Below the pieces are notes generated by a model. It had not been told where the DNA came from. It did no database searches and saw nothing but the letters and a program-made list of their open reading frames with translations. A stretch of DNA of 64,000 nt from Chrysomallon squamiferum. Taxonomy: Eukaryota > Mollusca > Gastropoda > Neomphalida > Peltospiridae. The stretch's first letter is position 1; every line of letters starts with the position of its first letter. The DNA is taken from contig CM022665.1 of NCBI GenBank assembly GCA_012295275.1, positions 34,973,522-35,037,521 on the forward strand, read 5' to 3'. Of this stretch, positions 48,701 through 56,600 are shown one piece after another. The position numbers were made by a program, and so were the translations under genes.

Positions 48701-49346
48701 TGTGACTTGGTAAGTTAATCTCAACAAAATTAATAATAGTTTGTCTTTTTTCATTGCATGGAGTTGTAATGTTTATCATATATGTATCTGTATTTATTTT
48801 CTGTTTGTAGTTTTTATTAAGATACTACAAGCACAATTGTTTACAACTCGTAACATCTTTATTATTAAAATGTTTCCAAAATATTATTTTAATTATTTAA
48901 ACATTTTAATTTTTTTGATTGTTTTATCATCCAGTATTGTTTTACACCAATATTTTTATTTCAGTTTTAAAAAGATTTTATTAAATATCACATTCATAAA
49001 TTTACCTCTCTCTGACATCAGTCTGAATAATAACATATTTAAATGTTAAAATATCATTTTACTTATACATCTTCATTCATTTTTTAAATTATTTTAGCCT
49101 CTCTACATGGGTCCCTCTGAAGATAAATGGATAAAACACAAACAAGCATTAGAAATGAGACATTTCAGCAATCATCCAGGACCTCTTAGTCGGGCACAAC
49201 AGCGCCAAATTGATGAAGACCTTGCTAAGTACAACTACTACAAACCATTCACTGGTGTTCGAGGGCCTGAGAGACGATTACCACGGACCCGATTCAGTGA
49301 TGATGACATCAGATTTGAAGAGCCTATGAGTGATTATAACTGGTGA
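6901..49346 (+). CDS. giant adhesion GPCR: cadherin x15, FN3, SEA, Ig x2, HormR, GAIN/GPS, 7TM
   Basis: Fifty-eight coding exons from the ATG at 6901 to the TGA at 49346 add up to 8838 bases (about 2945 residues). Reading phase is kept at every junction and all introns are GT-AG except one GC-AG. Order by residue: signal peptide 1-24; fifteen cadherin-like repeats 25-1564; fibronectin III 1565-1655; SEA 1656-1774; two Ig domains 1775-1972; HormR about 1978-2035; GAIN with GPS to about 2328; seven helices about 2338-2587; cytoplasmic tail to 2945. This is a plasma-membrane adhesion G-protein-coupled receptor. Family knowledge predicts GPS self-cleavage into a non-covalently held N-terminal fragment and a 7TM fragment whose new N-terminus is the tethered agonist. 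The start ATG has in-frame stops just upstream (TGATGA...TAA). It is not CELSR/Flamingo, since EGF and laminin G modules are absent. Ligand and G protein are unknown. Sub-entries below give exon coordinates. Confidence 0.9.
7234..9676 (+). CDS. cadherin unit 1 (exons 2-6)
   Basis: Exons: 7234-7442, 7867-8065, 8516-8631, 8932-9115, 9521-9676; 864 bases, 288 residues, intron phases 1-0, 0-1, 1-0, 0-1, 1-1. It encodes three cadherin-like repeats and is the most diverged unit. The linker of exon 3 reads NQPPVFG rather than DxNDNxP, and the DxD calcium motif is weak. Cadherin character shows in DSGQPPL (exon 5, the F-strand motif) and in the spacing. Exon 5 keeps the Cys pair ITC...LDC. Extracellular; if calcium binding is lost here, the N-terminal tip may be flexible. 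Identification rests on equivalence with units 2-5. Confidence 0.8.
7496..7866. repeat. alternating T-rich and A-rich low-complexity intron sequence
   Basis: T-rich ATTT/ATT repeats (about 7496-7570) switch to A-rich AAAT/AAAAT repeats (about 7590-7745), then back to T-rich ATT/GTT repeats up to the exon 3 acceptor. Long Asn-rich and Lys-rich minus-strand frames here are artefacts. Confidence 0.8.
10119..13720 (+). CDS. cadherin unit 2 (exons 7-11)
   Basis: Exons: 10119-10354, 10904-11087, 11906-12015, 12576-12804, 13559-13720; 921 bases, 307 residues, same phase series as the other units. Motifs: APVCDN at the unit start; VDDPDPEAG (DxD calcium-type motif) in exon 8; VNDTNNIPYC linker and CFDSDVDTD in exon 10; ADKDLPESN and DNGQPSL in exon 11. 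The exon 9 acceptor (ATTTTGTCAG, first base 11906) was chosen because it alone of the nearby AGs keeps phase 1 without a stop. The Cys pair PYC...LAC is present. Confidence 0.85.
10740..10800. repeat. (ATT)n microsatellite in intron
   Basis: About a dozen ATT triplets followed by a T run. Translations of it give false poly-Ile and poly-Tyr proteins. Confidence 0.9.
12809..13490. repeat. intronic minisatellite, ~25-30-bp unit ATTATTTAATTTTTACATGTA
   Basis: The unit ATTATTTAATTTTTACATG recurs with mutations across the whole intron between exons 10 and 11, more than fifteen recognisable copies. A duplicated piece of the exon 10 acceptor is embedded at 12929-12979. The array ends shortly before the exon 11 acceptor. 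Confidence 0.75.
12929..12979 (+). pseudogene. relic copy of the exon 10 splice acceptor and exon start
   Basis: AATGAAATAAATTCACTG, then TGTTTGTAATTAAATACAG and GTAACAGACACAGA, closely matches 12542-12589 (AATGAAATAAATTCAGTG, TGCTTGTAATTTATAG, GTAATAGACACAAC), 387 bases upstream. The duplicate keeps an AG acceptor and the first few exon bases, then dissolves into minisatellite. It is a decoy acceptor without a usable exon. Confidence 0.7.
14083..17122 (+). CDS. cadherin unit 3 (exons 12-16)
   Basis: Exons: 14083-14330, 14912-15131, 15632-15738, 16422-16635, 16976-17122; 936 bases, 312 residues. Strong cadherin signature: VEDINEVPTF (linker), VMENTAIGTSV (the E11-type glutamate context) and ANDVDSN (DxD) in exon 13; DGGELSV, IDVNESPVC and CTDPDVYDN in exon 15; LPLDQDKHN in exon 16. 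The first repeat (exon 12 into 13) has Cys in PFC, NCTDP and AFC but lacks a clear DxD, so it probably binds no calcium. The exon 12 donor is GTTGGT, weaker than the usual GTAAGT. Confidence 0.9.
16178..16251. repeat. (GA)n-(TA)n microsatellite
   Basis: A GA-rich run is directly followed by a TA run in the intron before exon 15. It gives a false Leu-Ser frame on the minus strand. Confidence 0.9.
17261..20608 (+). CDS. cadherin unit 4 (exons 17-21)
   Basis: Exons: 17261-17502, 17973-18240, 18780-18907, 19346-19559, 20462-20608; 999 bases, 333 residues, the longest unit because exon 18 (268 bases) has an insertion around GTGMTFSETFDGK between the B and C strands. Motifs: VVDENEPPVF, AVNETVANSS and KDPDVHTD in exon 18; TDGGGLTA, VNDINEAPVC and CTDDDYQE in exon 20; VDRLPRDKD in exon 21. 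It has the best-preserved calcium-binding linkers, so this stretch of the stalk is expected to be rigid in calcium. Confidence 0.9.
17503..17800. repeat. A-rich (AAAT)n-like intron sequence
   Basis: Directly after the exon 17 donor the intron is A-rich on the plus strand, with many AATAAATAA units, for about 300 bases. Nothing else is visible. Confidence 0.6.
18512..18660. repeat. (AAT)n microsatellite in intron
   Basis: Interrupted then pure AAT triplets in the intron before exon 19; the purest part is about 18598-18650. Confidence 0.9.
20897..26643 (+). CDS. cadherin unit 5 (exons 22-26)
   Basis: Exons: 20897-21117, 22237-22441, 23438-23553, 24450-24660, 26497-26643; 900 bases, 300 residues. 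Motifs: exon 22 has ATCQV, SCYNITLGCIDP and IILCYT; exon 23 has a linker reading YERSTPVF; exon 24 has FDINSNTGEITAKKALKD, a classic cadherin E-strand motif; exon 25 has VDEKNLKPIC; exon 26 has VDSATGEVKIADQLPFKD and ASDGQETD. Calcium motifs are partly lost at the start of the unit. Exon 22 is clearly GC-richer than the other exons. The unit ends in phase 1, directly joining the symmetric 1-1 FN3 exon. Confidence 0.88.
21277..22057 (+). mobile_element. 781-bp MITE, copy 1 (TA-flanked)
   Basis: It begins CCGTATATACTTGTGTAC and ends with the complement (ACAAGTATATACGG), flanked by TA on both sides. TATAAGTCGAC-type motifs are repeated near both ends (about 21366, 21980 and 22040), as in subterminal transposase-binding repeats. 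There is no coding frame. Two more near-identical copies lie in other introns of the same gene. The terminal repeats and TA flanks suit a Tc1/mariner or pogo-type non-autonomous element; the superfamily is inferred. It sits in the intron between exons 22 and 23. Confidence 0.9.
24075..24275. repeat. ~30-bp intronic minisatellite (AGCTGTGTATGAAAGATTTCT type)
   Basis: Diverged units with CTGTGTATGAAA and GATTTCTAGCTG recur about every 25-35 bases, roughly six copies, in the intron before exon 25. Confidence 0.6.
24810..26495. repeat. 1.7-kb intron of strand-asymmetric A-rich / T-rich repeats
   Basis: The plus strand is T-rich to about 24980, then A-rich (AAATAAA, AACTAAATTAA, GAAATAAAA motifs) to about 26320, then T-rich to the exon 26 acceptor at 26496. 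The A-rich part contains an almost exact tandem pair of a ~50-base unit around 25890-26000. No gene is present; frames here are low-complexity. Confidence 0.7.
27165..27437 (+). CDS. fibronectin type III domain (exon 27)
   Basis: A single symmetric 1-1 exon of 273 bases (residues 1565-1655). It shows the FN3 pattern: a Pro near the start (KLRPVI), a B-strand Trp (IMWKF), a Tyr in strand C (YTLKW), then LKPGTHYFIVLTSM (the LxPGTxYxxxV core), and a final SVTTKG. The domain is complete and follows the last cadherin-like repeat directly, acting as a spacer between the cadherin stalk and the SEA domain. Confidence 0.93.
27867..29343 (+). CDS. SEA domain with GSVIV self-cleavage motif (exons 28-30)
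   Basis: Exons: 27867-27988, 28564-28622, and 29168-29343 (or from 29144). Exon 28 has the FKVTNEEWNAAFLDKTSAKY start typical of SEA, with FKNKTEIN next. Exon 30 has IDYIIDDSRKGSVIVDAVV. GSVIV matches the SEA autoproteolysis consensus G/SVVV, with the predicted cut between Gly and Ser at 29201/29202. SEA domains of mucins and ADGRF5 cleave here during folding. Two acceptors 24 bases apart (AAAAAAG at 29143 and AATGTCAG at 29167) both keep frame; I chose the second for its better pyrimidine tract. The exon 30 donor is AAG/GCAAGT, a GC-AG intron. Confidence 0.85.
28081..28182. repeat. (AAT)n then (AAAT)n microsatellite
   Basis: About 25 uninterrupted AAT triplets run into several AAAT units, within the intron between exons 28 and 29. 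Confidence 0.95.
29722..31385 (+). CDS. two Ig-like domains (exons 31-33)
   Basis: Exons: 29722-29982, 30686-30904, 31257-31385. Ig 1 has TSVICSARL (B-strand Cys), FSWKLN (C-strand Trp), TLNDRG and DLECSL (F-strand Cys), closing in exon 32 with SKSITLKVIAKP. Ig 2 has VGTLNCSV, VTWHINGNK and then DDAKYTCLATNIAG in exon 33, the classic DxxxYxC pattern. Each domain is split by a phase-1 intron. The pair sits between SEA and HormR, the same relative position as the Ig pair in ADGRF5 (established for that family). Confidence 0.9.
31722..32276 (+). CDS. HormR domain (exons 34-35)
   Basis: Exons: 31722-31823 and 32179-32276. Residues read KLFCAARTNNRGISWPHVPA, then GKMAEAPCTGNYKG, SAKQLCLSNGVWQNL and TNCKLEAL. 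This matches the hormone-receptor-type pattern C...G..WP...AG..A..PC..GY.G.A.R.C...G.W...C. In adhesion GPCRs HormR usually lies just before the GAIN domain, as here. It is unlikely to bind a classical peptide hormone. Confidence 0.9.
33052..38629 (+). CDS. GAIN domain with GPS autoproteolysis site (exons 36-43)
   Basis: Exons: 33052-33237, 34092-34160, 35428-35539, 35944-36078, 37134-37212, 37559-37676, 38079-38125, 38506-38629. Exons 36-38 are helical (subdomain A: STEAIMNNLANLTSSETL). Exons 39-43 are beta-rich (subdomain B: VNSLILSFSLNPP, KLTFQHLS). The GPS has CGFMNY, W in GHWSTEGC, then VCECDHLTNFAILM. All key residues are present: Cys pairs, Trp, and H-L-T, with the predicted cut between Leu and Thr at 38593/38594. 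The peptide TNFAILMSPGK after the cut is the predicted tethered agonist. The donor of exon 40 (AAG/GTTTTA) is weak. Confidence 0.92.
33376..33999. repeat. 544-bp interspersed repeat, copy 1, with extra partial tandem duplication
   Basis: Bases 33456-33999 match 36216-36758 almost perfectly (a handful of differences). The core holds a palindrome: 33521-33562 pairs with 33613-33654 around TTAAGATATCAG. An 80-odd-base block with GAGTAGTAGATTCACACA occurs twice (about 33376-33459 and 33699-33784), so this copy also carries a ~323-base partial tandem duplication. It lies in the intron between exons 36 and 37. No coding frame. Confidence 0.88.
34393..35174 (+). mobile_element. ~782-bp MITE, copy 2 (TA-flanked)
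   Basis: Same termini and interior as the copy at 21277-22057, same orientation, flanked by TA (34391-34392 and 35175-35176). Differences are scattered single bases. It sits in the intron between exons 37 and 38. A short minus-strand frame inside it is not conserved as a gene. Confidence 0.92.
36216..36758. repeat. 544-bp interspersed repeat, copy 2
   Basis: Same orientation as copy 1 (33456-33999), starting at TTATTTAACAAATC and ending at TTTCTAGTGA. It has the same palindromic core around TTAAGATATCAG and lacks the extra tandem duplication. It lies in the intron between exons 39 and 40. Confidence 0.9.
38843..38886. repeat. (CA)n microsatellite
   Basis: A pure CA dinucleotide run of about 42 bases in the intron before exon 44. 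Confidence 0.95.
39052..44315 (+). CDS. seven-transmembrane domain of adhesion GPCR (exons 44-51)
   Basis: Exons: 39052-39155, 39736-39847, 40436-40586, 40977-41046, 42294-42360, 43019-43104, 43652-43778, 44274-44315. Helix 1: ISAIGCAISIFCLVLTVGIY. Helix 2: VIILMNLCVVLIIAYLLFLL. Helix 3: HYFYLVVFFLMLAEGIELF, preceded by the conserved Cys in NVCTV. Helix 4: GFPAVIVGISIGI. Extracellular loop 2: CWLSLDEGLLWAFVGPA (Cys partner). Helix 5: INFIIVIIVLKTM. Helix 6: GLCVLLPVMGLTWVFGVFSV. Helix 7: FQYLFAVFNSLQGLFIFIFH. These are the family B2 hallmarks. Exon 47 has a TAA right after its phase-2 donor (TT/GTAATT), so skipping that splice would truncate the receptor after helix 4. Confidence 0.95.
40754..40798. 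repeat. (AC)n microsatellite
   Basis: A pure AC run of about 44 bases in the intron between exons 46 and 47. Confidence 0.95.
41456..42236 (-). mobile_element. 781-bp MITE, copy 3, inverted (TA-flanked)
   Basis: Reverse complement of the copies at 21277 and 34393, with the same TA flanks (41454-41455 and 42237-42238). It sits between exons 47 and 48, ending only about 57 bases before the exon 48 acceptor. Confidence 0.92.
42715..42757. repeat. (TG)n microsatellite
   Basis: A pure TG run of about 40 bases in the intron before exon 49. Confidence 0.95.
44744..49346 (+). CDS. receptor cytoplasmic tail (exons 52-58)
   Basis: Exons: 44744-44833, 45236-45284, 46189-46562, 47344-47478, 48385-48477, 48623-48709, 49098-49346; about 358 residues. 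It opens with the basic juxtamembrane stretch VKDGMKNRKRRYL typical after helix 7. Exon 54 is long, charged and Gln/Glu-rich (ADKLSKVEKENFLDKED, QEQQQQEQ) and may form a coiled coil. Later exons hold basic and Pro-rich patches (KPKKTSVRVLPFP, YESRKRRDE, GVRGPERRLPRTRF). It ends SDYNW, which is not a PDZ ligand. No known domain. Most tail exons are phase 0-0, so single exons could be skipped without breaking frame; this is inference only. Confidence 0.88.
48226..48270 (+). pseudogene. decayed or alternative duplicate of exon 56
   Basis: After a (TTTA)n tract and CAG, the sequence reads ISIHKSRKQHNEINT in frame, matching the exon 56 start (FRMYESRKRRDEIYN) 159 bases downstream, itself after (TTTA)n and CAG. 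About three quarters of the bases agree over 45 bases without a gap. The open frame continues into T-rich sequence with no clear donor, so this is probably a dead tandem duplicate. A rare alternative exon cannot be excluded. Confidence 0.65.
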
Positions 49347-50293
49347 ATGTGACTGCATGCAAAAAAATGTTTGAGGGGAAATTTTATTTCATATTAATGA
49401 AATTCATTATAATGTTTGTGAAATCTGAAAAATTTGAAGAAAGAAAATATATCTAACAACAGTTTATTAGATTTTCTATTTTCATTATATTTGAAACTAT
49501 TTGAAACTGGAAAGAGAACATGCAGTTCATTATTATGAATTATTCAATTTGAATGGCTATTCTTTTCTTTCTTTTCTTTTTTTCTTTTTGAATATATATC
49601 AGCTCTCACAAAGGCAGTGTTACATATATATACATGAAAATTTATTTATTTTTAATCTTTTGCTTTATTTTTGCTCTTCCTAAAGAGAGACATTTTCATC
49701 AAGTGAACACAACCTGAAAATAGATACATTTCATAGAAACTAATGATTGTGTTTTGTGAATTCTACTTTAGGGTATTTTTATTAAAGAATCTCTACCCTT
49801 GAATCTCTATCCAAAATACAGAGAATACTGAAAAACAATACTTGTTCTAACAGAACTGAAGTGTAAAGGAAGTATTCTGAATTTCAGGATAACAGTAAAG
49901 CATAATTATGCTAATGGTCAAAATGAAAGTTATTTTTAATACACTTTTTAAAAAGTTAATGTGTGCAATAAATAATTTCAGGAGATTTTATTTTTGCTGG
50001 GTCCAAACAGTCAGTTCAGAATAAATGACAGGAATGAAGTAGTTAGATAGAATTAAACCTATAATATATATATTATTTGTTATGTACTAAGGATTAATCA
50101 TTTACATTTAAGAATGCACTAAACTTAGTTAATCTGTTTAATACTTTGTTTTAATTTATTATTATTATTATTATTATTTTTTATCAAAGTAATATATTGC
50201 ACAAATATGGGGGAAATTTTTTTTTTTTTTTTTATATTATTTCTGAAAATGATAAGTTTATGATATAATGCTGCACCTAATAAAATGTTGTTA
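49347..50293 (+). other. probable 3' untranslated region of the receptor gene
   Basis: AT-rich sequence after the TGA. AATAAA signals occur at 49967-49972, 50020-50025 and 50279-50284; which one is used cannot be told. It carries no further conserved frame. Confidence 0.5.
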
Positions 50294-50565
50294 TAGACAT
50301 TTGTTTTTCGTAACAGTGGTGAATTTGTTTATTTTATTCATAAGTTAATGTTGACATATTTGTTCAGTAATATTATTAATATTAGTAATATTATTAATAT
50401 CAATAATATCATTTTGTATTTATTTTATTATTTTTTTAAATATAATAATTATTTTTGCTATAGCTAAATTTTAACACATATTTTAATACAGATTTATAGC
50501 AGAATAATCTTATATGTTTTTTTTTTTACAATTTACTTGTTTCTTTTAGGGTTTTGTTTTTTTCA

Positions 50566-50599
<34 letters not shown>

Positions 50600-51119
50600 T
50601 TATTATTATTATTGTTGTTGTTTTGCTGTATTTTGTTATGGTTTTTTGTATTTTTTGTTTATGTAATATATATATATGCCAATAATTTATCTGAGTTAAT
50701 TATTTGGGACAAATATTTAAATATATATATATATATATTTAAATGTGTGTCCCAGTTCATAAATTCAGGTAAATTATTGGCATTTTAATTTCCACAATTA
50801 AATCTATTAATTCTATCCAAAATTATTATTATTATTATTATTATTATATATTTGTAAGGGGTGCTTCCATTCTACTGCATTTATATATTTAACTGCCTTT
50901 GTTTATAATTTTTACATAAAATTATTATATGTAACATTGATGCATTAATTTCATTTATACTAGTTATAATATCAGTGTGTATTTTTATAAAATATTCACA
51001 GTATAAATAACAATAATATTTTTCACTTATTTCATTTTTAGAATAACATTTTTAAAGTGAGTGGAAATAATCACAATTGCTTTCTTGTTAGTTGTGATGA
51101 TTTACTAATATACTGTGAA

Positions 51120-51159
<40 letters not shown>

Positions 51160-53200
51160 ATTAATCATATAACATTACAAATCTATATTTATACAAATAC
51201 CAGGATTTATCTTTTTAAGTAGGTTTTTACAATACTTTTTTAAAAATATTAAAGTATTTTAAATTTACTGAGTTATTGTTATTGTTATTAATTTTATTTT
51301 ATTTATTTATTTATTTATTTATTCATTTATTATATTTTAGTGGGGGACATACTGAATACAACTTCAATAATTACAAATTTAAAAAAGTATTAATAAAATG
51401 ATTTTACATTAGGTATCAGTGTAACTGAGAAAGCTTTATTTTAATTTTTGTGTGTGTATATCTTTTTCTAATGCATGTTTTTATGCCTTTCATTTCATCT
51501 TCTTCTTTTTTCTTTTATACAGAAGTATTTATTTCATTTCAGTTTTTAAAAATGTTTCATTTTAACAAGTTTTTTTCACCTATATTTTATATTACATTTA
51601 CATATTATTACTATTATATATTATGCTAAATAAACAGCGTTAAAATTATCATTACTTGTTGCTTTTTTCTTGTTTTTTGTTGTTTTTTACAATAGTTAAA
51701 CTAGTCCCATTTTACAAAAAGCAATAAAAAAATAATAATAGTAATAATAAATAATTAAAAAAAACACACCGAAAAACAAACATGATCATTAAATGCATTA
51801 CATTTTATTTGAAAAAATGCATAATGATGAATCAAAAATGATATTTATAAATTATATATGTACTACATTTATAATAAAATATATATTTTTTATTTTTGCA
51901 TATTTTTGTGTGTTTAAGAAGTTACAGATACTTTTATCAGATTGTAAACATAAGCTATAAATTAACTAATGGGTAAAATTCCAGATTAATTGTACATTTT
52001 TACAGACTTATATTGCTCTTTTTTCTTTCTTTCTTTTTTTTTTCATTTACTAATTTTGTTTTAATTTAAAGAGATGGTGTCATTTCTTTTCTGCCATGTA
52101 CATCTGGTCACTTTCCTTTTTAATCACACTTGGACACAAAAACAAAGCTTTGATATATTCCTTTATATTCCTTTGATATATTCCTTTATACACACATCCA
52201 AATGCTGATACTTACATTTATATCAATGCATATCAAGCATGTCTCCTCCAATATTTGCTGTTTTTTACTTCTACATAATTAATCTTATTTCATCTTAAAA
52301 ATTATTCACAATGATACAATGATACAGTTCTCCCTTTTTTTTATGAAATCCTGAAATGAACTTGTGTATATGTGTTTGTATGTGAGTGTGTATGTGTTTG
52401 AATGTGTGTCTTTGTGTGTGTGTGTGTGTGTGTGTGTATTACATCATTTTAATAAATATCCTCTGAAGTATAAAATTAAAAAAAAAAAAAAAATACAAGG
52501 AAATTTGGGAAGTAAAGTTTGCCTTCATTTACCCTGATTTGAAAAATATAAAATAATATTGATGCAACATACAAAGTGAGAATATTAAGAAAAATCTTTA
52601 TTAAATATATTAAATCATTACAAGGAAGTAAATAGTCTAAAAAATAATTATCAGGCTAAGAATCATGTATATCTAGCAGCTGTATCTCAAAAACAACAAA
52701 ACAAAATTAGATATCAATAAAATGTTAACATTTATCCCAAAATTAATGAATATTATAATTTCAAAGGTATGTCTGATTTGATTTACTAACATTTGTTTAA
52801 AAAAACCAGTTTCTGTTTTAATGTTAAAAGAGATTTTCAAAGTTTAATTAAATTTGTATATGTTAATATTTCAAAAATAATTTTAAACATTAAATATTAT
52901 TGTTTGTTATTTACATTTTCTTTTCTCTTAACTGTGAATAACTACTGTGTCAGATTTCATCGTTTAGCAAATAATTCAGGAGGAAATTAAACTACAGACA
53001 ACATAAACAGAGTTATATACCTTCAATAGAAATGTTGTGACGTTTGCAACGAAAAGGAAATCATTAGAAAATCTTTATATTTGGTTAAGGATATTTTGCA
53101 TAGTATTTAGTTGCTGATATTTTATTGAGGGGTTATGTGTTAGAGCATTAGTATACATTTATTTTCACAGAGAGAATGTATATAAAACATGAACTTTGGT
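50294..53200. other. AT-rich intergenic region between the two plus-strand genes
   Basis: It holds ATT and ATTT microsatellites (about 50570-50620, 50823-50846, 51123-51155, 51295-51330), a hairpin at about 50706-50754 (GGGACAAATATTTAAAT...ATTTAAATGTGTGTCCC), and a TG run at 52409-52438. No exon with coding character and no RNA gene was recognised. Confidence 0.55.
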
Positions 53201-53213
53201 GTTTATAAAATAT

Positions 53214-53223
53214 CACTTCCGGT
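53214..53223 (-). promoter_or_regulatory. ETS-type (GABP-like) binding site
   Basis: CACTTCCGGT, the complement of ACCGGAAGTG, is a full ETS/GABP consensus. It lies about 400 bases upstream of the ATG at 53624 in otherwise AT-rich DNA. ETS sites near start sites are common in TATA-less housekeeping promoters, so transcription of the small acidic protein gene probably begins nearby. Inferred from position and consensus only. Confidence 0.4.
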
Positions 53224-53623
53224 AGAACCATCACGATATTGGTAAACTTAGCTGAACAACTGAGTTGTTGACAACGCTACGAGTATTAATTTATCATTAT
53301 TACTTACGATTAGTCACAGCTCGTCAGAAAAGAACCTTAACATTTAGCAGCATAATATTAATCTGCGAATTAAAATTCCTTGTTAAATTATTTCTTAAAT
53401 ATGTGATACATTGATCCAATGATAGTATAGAAAATCAGCTAATCAGAAGAGGAATCTCTATTAATAGTATTATAGTATAATATTCAACGAAAAACTGACT
53501 AACAGACATAACGTACAGTACTTATCCACTTGCTATCTTTATTTATGTATTTATATTATATTGCTGTATCATCTGGCAAACAACTAGATTATTTTATCAA
53601 CAATTTCACAATAACTGGTCACA

Positions 53624-56600
53624 ATGTCTGAGGAACTTGAAGACCCAACTAACGATTTTGGAGGTAATTTTTTGGTAACAAAAATGCATATATTTTGTAT
53701 TAATAACAATTCTTTACAATGCGATTGTATGTTCATTAAATGACATAATGTTAAGCACAGATAATCATTTCACAGATTAGTAATTTTTAGTTTTTCTGTT
53801 TAAAATGCTATATAAAAAAATCTTTCTAAAATAATTTATGTATGTTTTTTTTTAATAATCTATTTGTATTATTATAATAAATTCCTTGTTTTATAAAGTT
53901 TTAAAATCTGTTAACCTTAGCCTAAAATGTACAAATTAAATATTTGTTCATTTGTTCTTTCATGTCAGGGACATACACAGTAAAATGTTATGCTTGTAAT
54001 TGGTACCATTTCATTTACTTAAGCTTCTGGAGAGCCCAGACGTATTTCTGTGGAACATCAAGATTCTTTTGTAAGCACAGATGAGCCAGAACTTGAATTT
54101 GATACAGATGGAACTGAATTGTCATCTGCTAAGGAAGGTTAGTTCCATCTGTTATTAGTATTTTAAAATTTTATTAGTAATGTTCATTTTATTTTGACAA
54201 TGATATTTGTTTTAAAAACAAGAAAAACCTGCATAATAATGATTTTTCTTTTGTTTTCATAATGTGTAATAAATTTATATATAATTTATTTTTTTAAATT
54301 ATAACAATAATTACAGAAAATAGGATTTTAATTTTTTTAAATATTTAAATATTGGTTTTTCTTTAGTTAAAAAAAAAAAGAAAAGAAAAAAGTTTTTATT
54401 CCAACATATTTTTACAAATTAATACAATAAATATTTAATATGTATAACAAATAAAAATTAACATTAATATTACTATTAGGGTCATTCCGTGTCAAATCAC
54501 CCAAAAAAAAAAGAAATTTAAACCCGACCGTCTCAGATTTTTATAAAACTTGGTATACTTGTTGACTGGGATCCCACAGCACCAAATCTGAAATGTTAGC
54601 CCAATCAGACCAGTGGTGTGGGAGATATGGCCCACCGAATTTTGAGATTTTTGCCAAAAATGGGTGTGACCACCAACCTTAGAACCCTTATATCTCAGGA
54701 ACTACTGGGCCAATCTTCATAAAATTGGTATTGTTAGAAAGGCAAAATGACAAGGATACCAAATCTGCCATTTTTGTTTAGTTTGGAAAATATTGGAGTA
54801 CCTTGACCTTTTGACCTTTGCTATGACCTTGAAATTGACCGTGTGCTCACGTGATCTTGAGATGACCTTTATTGAAATTTAATCTCCCACATGTTAACTA
54901 AAACATATAAAAGTTTCATGGGTGTAATATTTTTTGTTTAGCCACAATATAGATTTAAAAAATGCACAAACATGAAAATAACACCTTTTCAGCCATTAAC
55001 ATCTGATTAACTAAAACCTGAATGATCAATTCTGGATGCTAGGGATCACCATCTTTCTTGATCATCGAGTAAGACATTGTAGGCCTACATGTATGCATAA
55101 AGTTCACATACATTTGAGAGAACTAGGTGTTTCTGATGCTTAACCTTCTCACTATGTTTGTTTCAAATGCTCACTGTATCCTTCATTCCCAGACACATTC
55201 TACTGTTCTCATCACTTTCATAAAATTGGATTATTTCCTCCTTCAATTAATTGTCCTTTCAATGGTAAAGGGTGACAAAATCAAGATTTGCACACACTCT
55301 GGGTAGGATTCAGACATTAAGATGTCATTTTAATGTTACTGTAGCTGATGCTAGTTTTTTTCTGTCCTTTCATTCATTTACTGGAATGTGCTAGTTAATG
55401 GAGTTTGACAGGAGTTTAAGCCTAAACTTCGACAGAATAGAATTCAAATCAAAGTCCTTTTCTGGGGAAACAACAACCAGCGGTTTGTCTGGCAAGTTAT
55501 CACCAATTTCTCCCATGGTAATACCACCCATACTAAAGCCATCCTCTGCAGGACCTTTGATTTCTGAAGGGTAATCAGACAGTCACAGCACAACTTGTCT
55601 CCTGGCACTAGTGTCTTTGGAGGATTTACTAAGCATTTGTAAGTGCCCATGCTAACAATTCTTAAAGATCTAGTGCGTGCTTGCTCAGGGGGTGGCGATT
55701 AAGGGGATCACAACAGTTTTTCTGCAATGTTGAAAATTTGATGAAAAGTTCTTGTTCATGATACTCTTGATGTCCTGTGTTTTGATCCCACTTCAAAGAG
55801 TGAGGAGTTCGACTTCCTCAGTTTTCCATACACTTCATAACAACTCCTTTTTGATATGATGGTGTTGATAACACACATTTTCAGGAGAGTTAAAGCTGCA
55901 GTTAGCCCTGGAAGAAATAAGGATTTTCAGTATTGGCCTGCACCTTCAATTCAATAGAACAAAGTCAGTGCTTTCCTAAATATTAAATCAAATCCTGAAA
56001 CCCTTTCAGTAAAGTTAAGCAGGTCATAAAATGGCAGCAGAGTACATGTGTTATTGCCAAAGGCCCACAAGTCTTGGGCACTTATGTCAATCTTCTCAAG
56101 TATAAATCACAGTTTATTAAGGTGAAGTAGACCGTGTTCATACTCTGTGCCGTCTGATGACGTCTGATTTCAGACTGGGTTGTACTGTTGTTGACTGAAA
56201 CCTTGTTCAAAACCAATGGCAAGGCCCACATGACATGATAAAATTACTTAATAGGTTTTATGAAATAAAAATATTGTTTATATATCAACATCTGACATTG
56301 TGTCCAACTTAAAAAGCTTCAGATTGTCAAAGAAATGCAGATGAAGAAACTTCTTTGTCTTAAACTTCTAATTGCCATGTGTTCAATAGGGATTGCACCA
56401 GGGAATCTAAAGGAGTTCCTGACCTGCCTGAAGAATCACTTCCTGTTAACCCTTTGAGCCTGATTGTGTAGAACATGTCATGCCATTTAGCATCTTTTCA
56501 GATCCTTCAGGCATTCCTTCAGACATGTCAGGTGGGTTTTAACTCCAAAGATGAGTTTTTAGTCTCAGACAAAATGTACATTGTAATGCATTGTATCAAT

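Noticed and set aside
6901-49346. Assignment as CELSR/Flamingo
   Set aside because: Cadherin repeats and HormR-GAIN-7TM are shared, but there are no EGF or laminin G domains and there are FN3, SEA and Ig domains instead.
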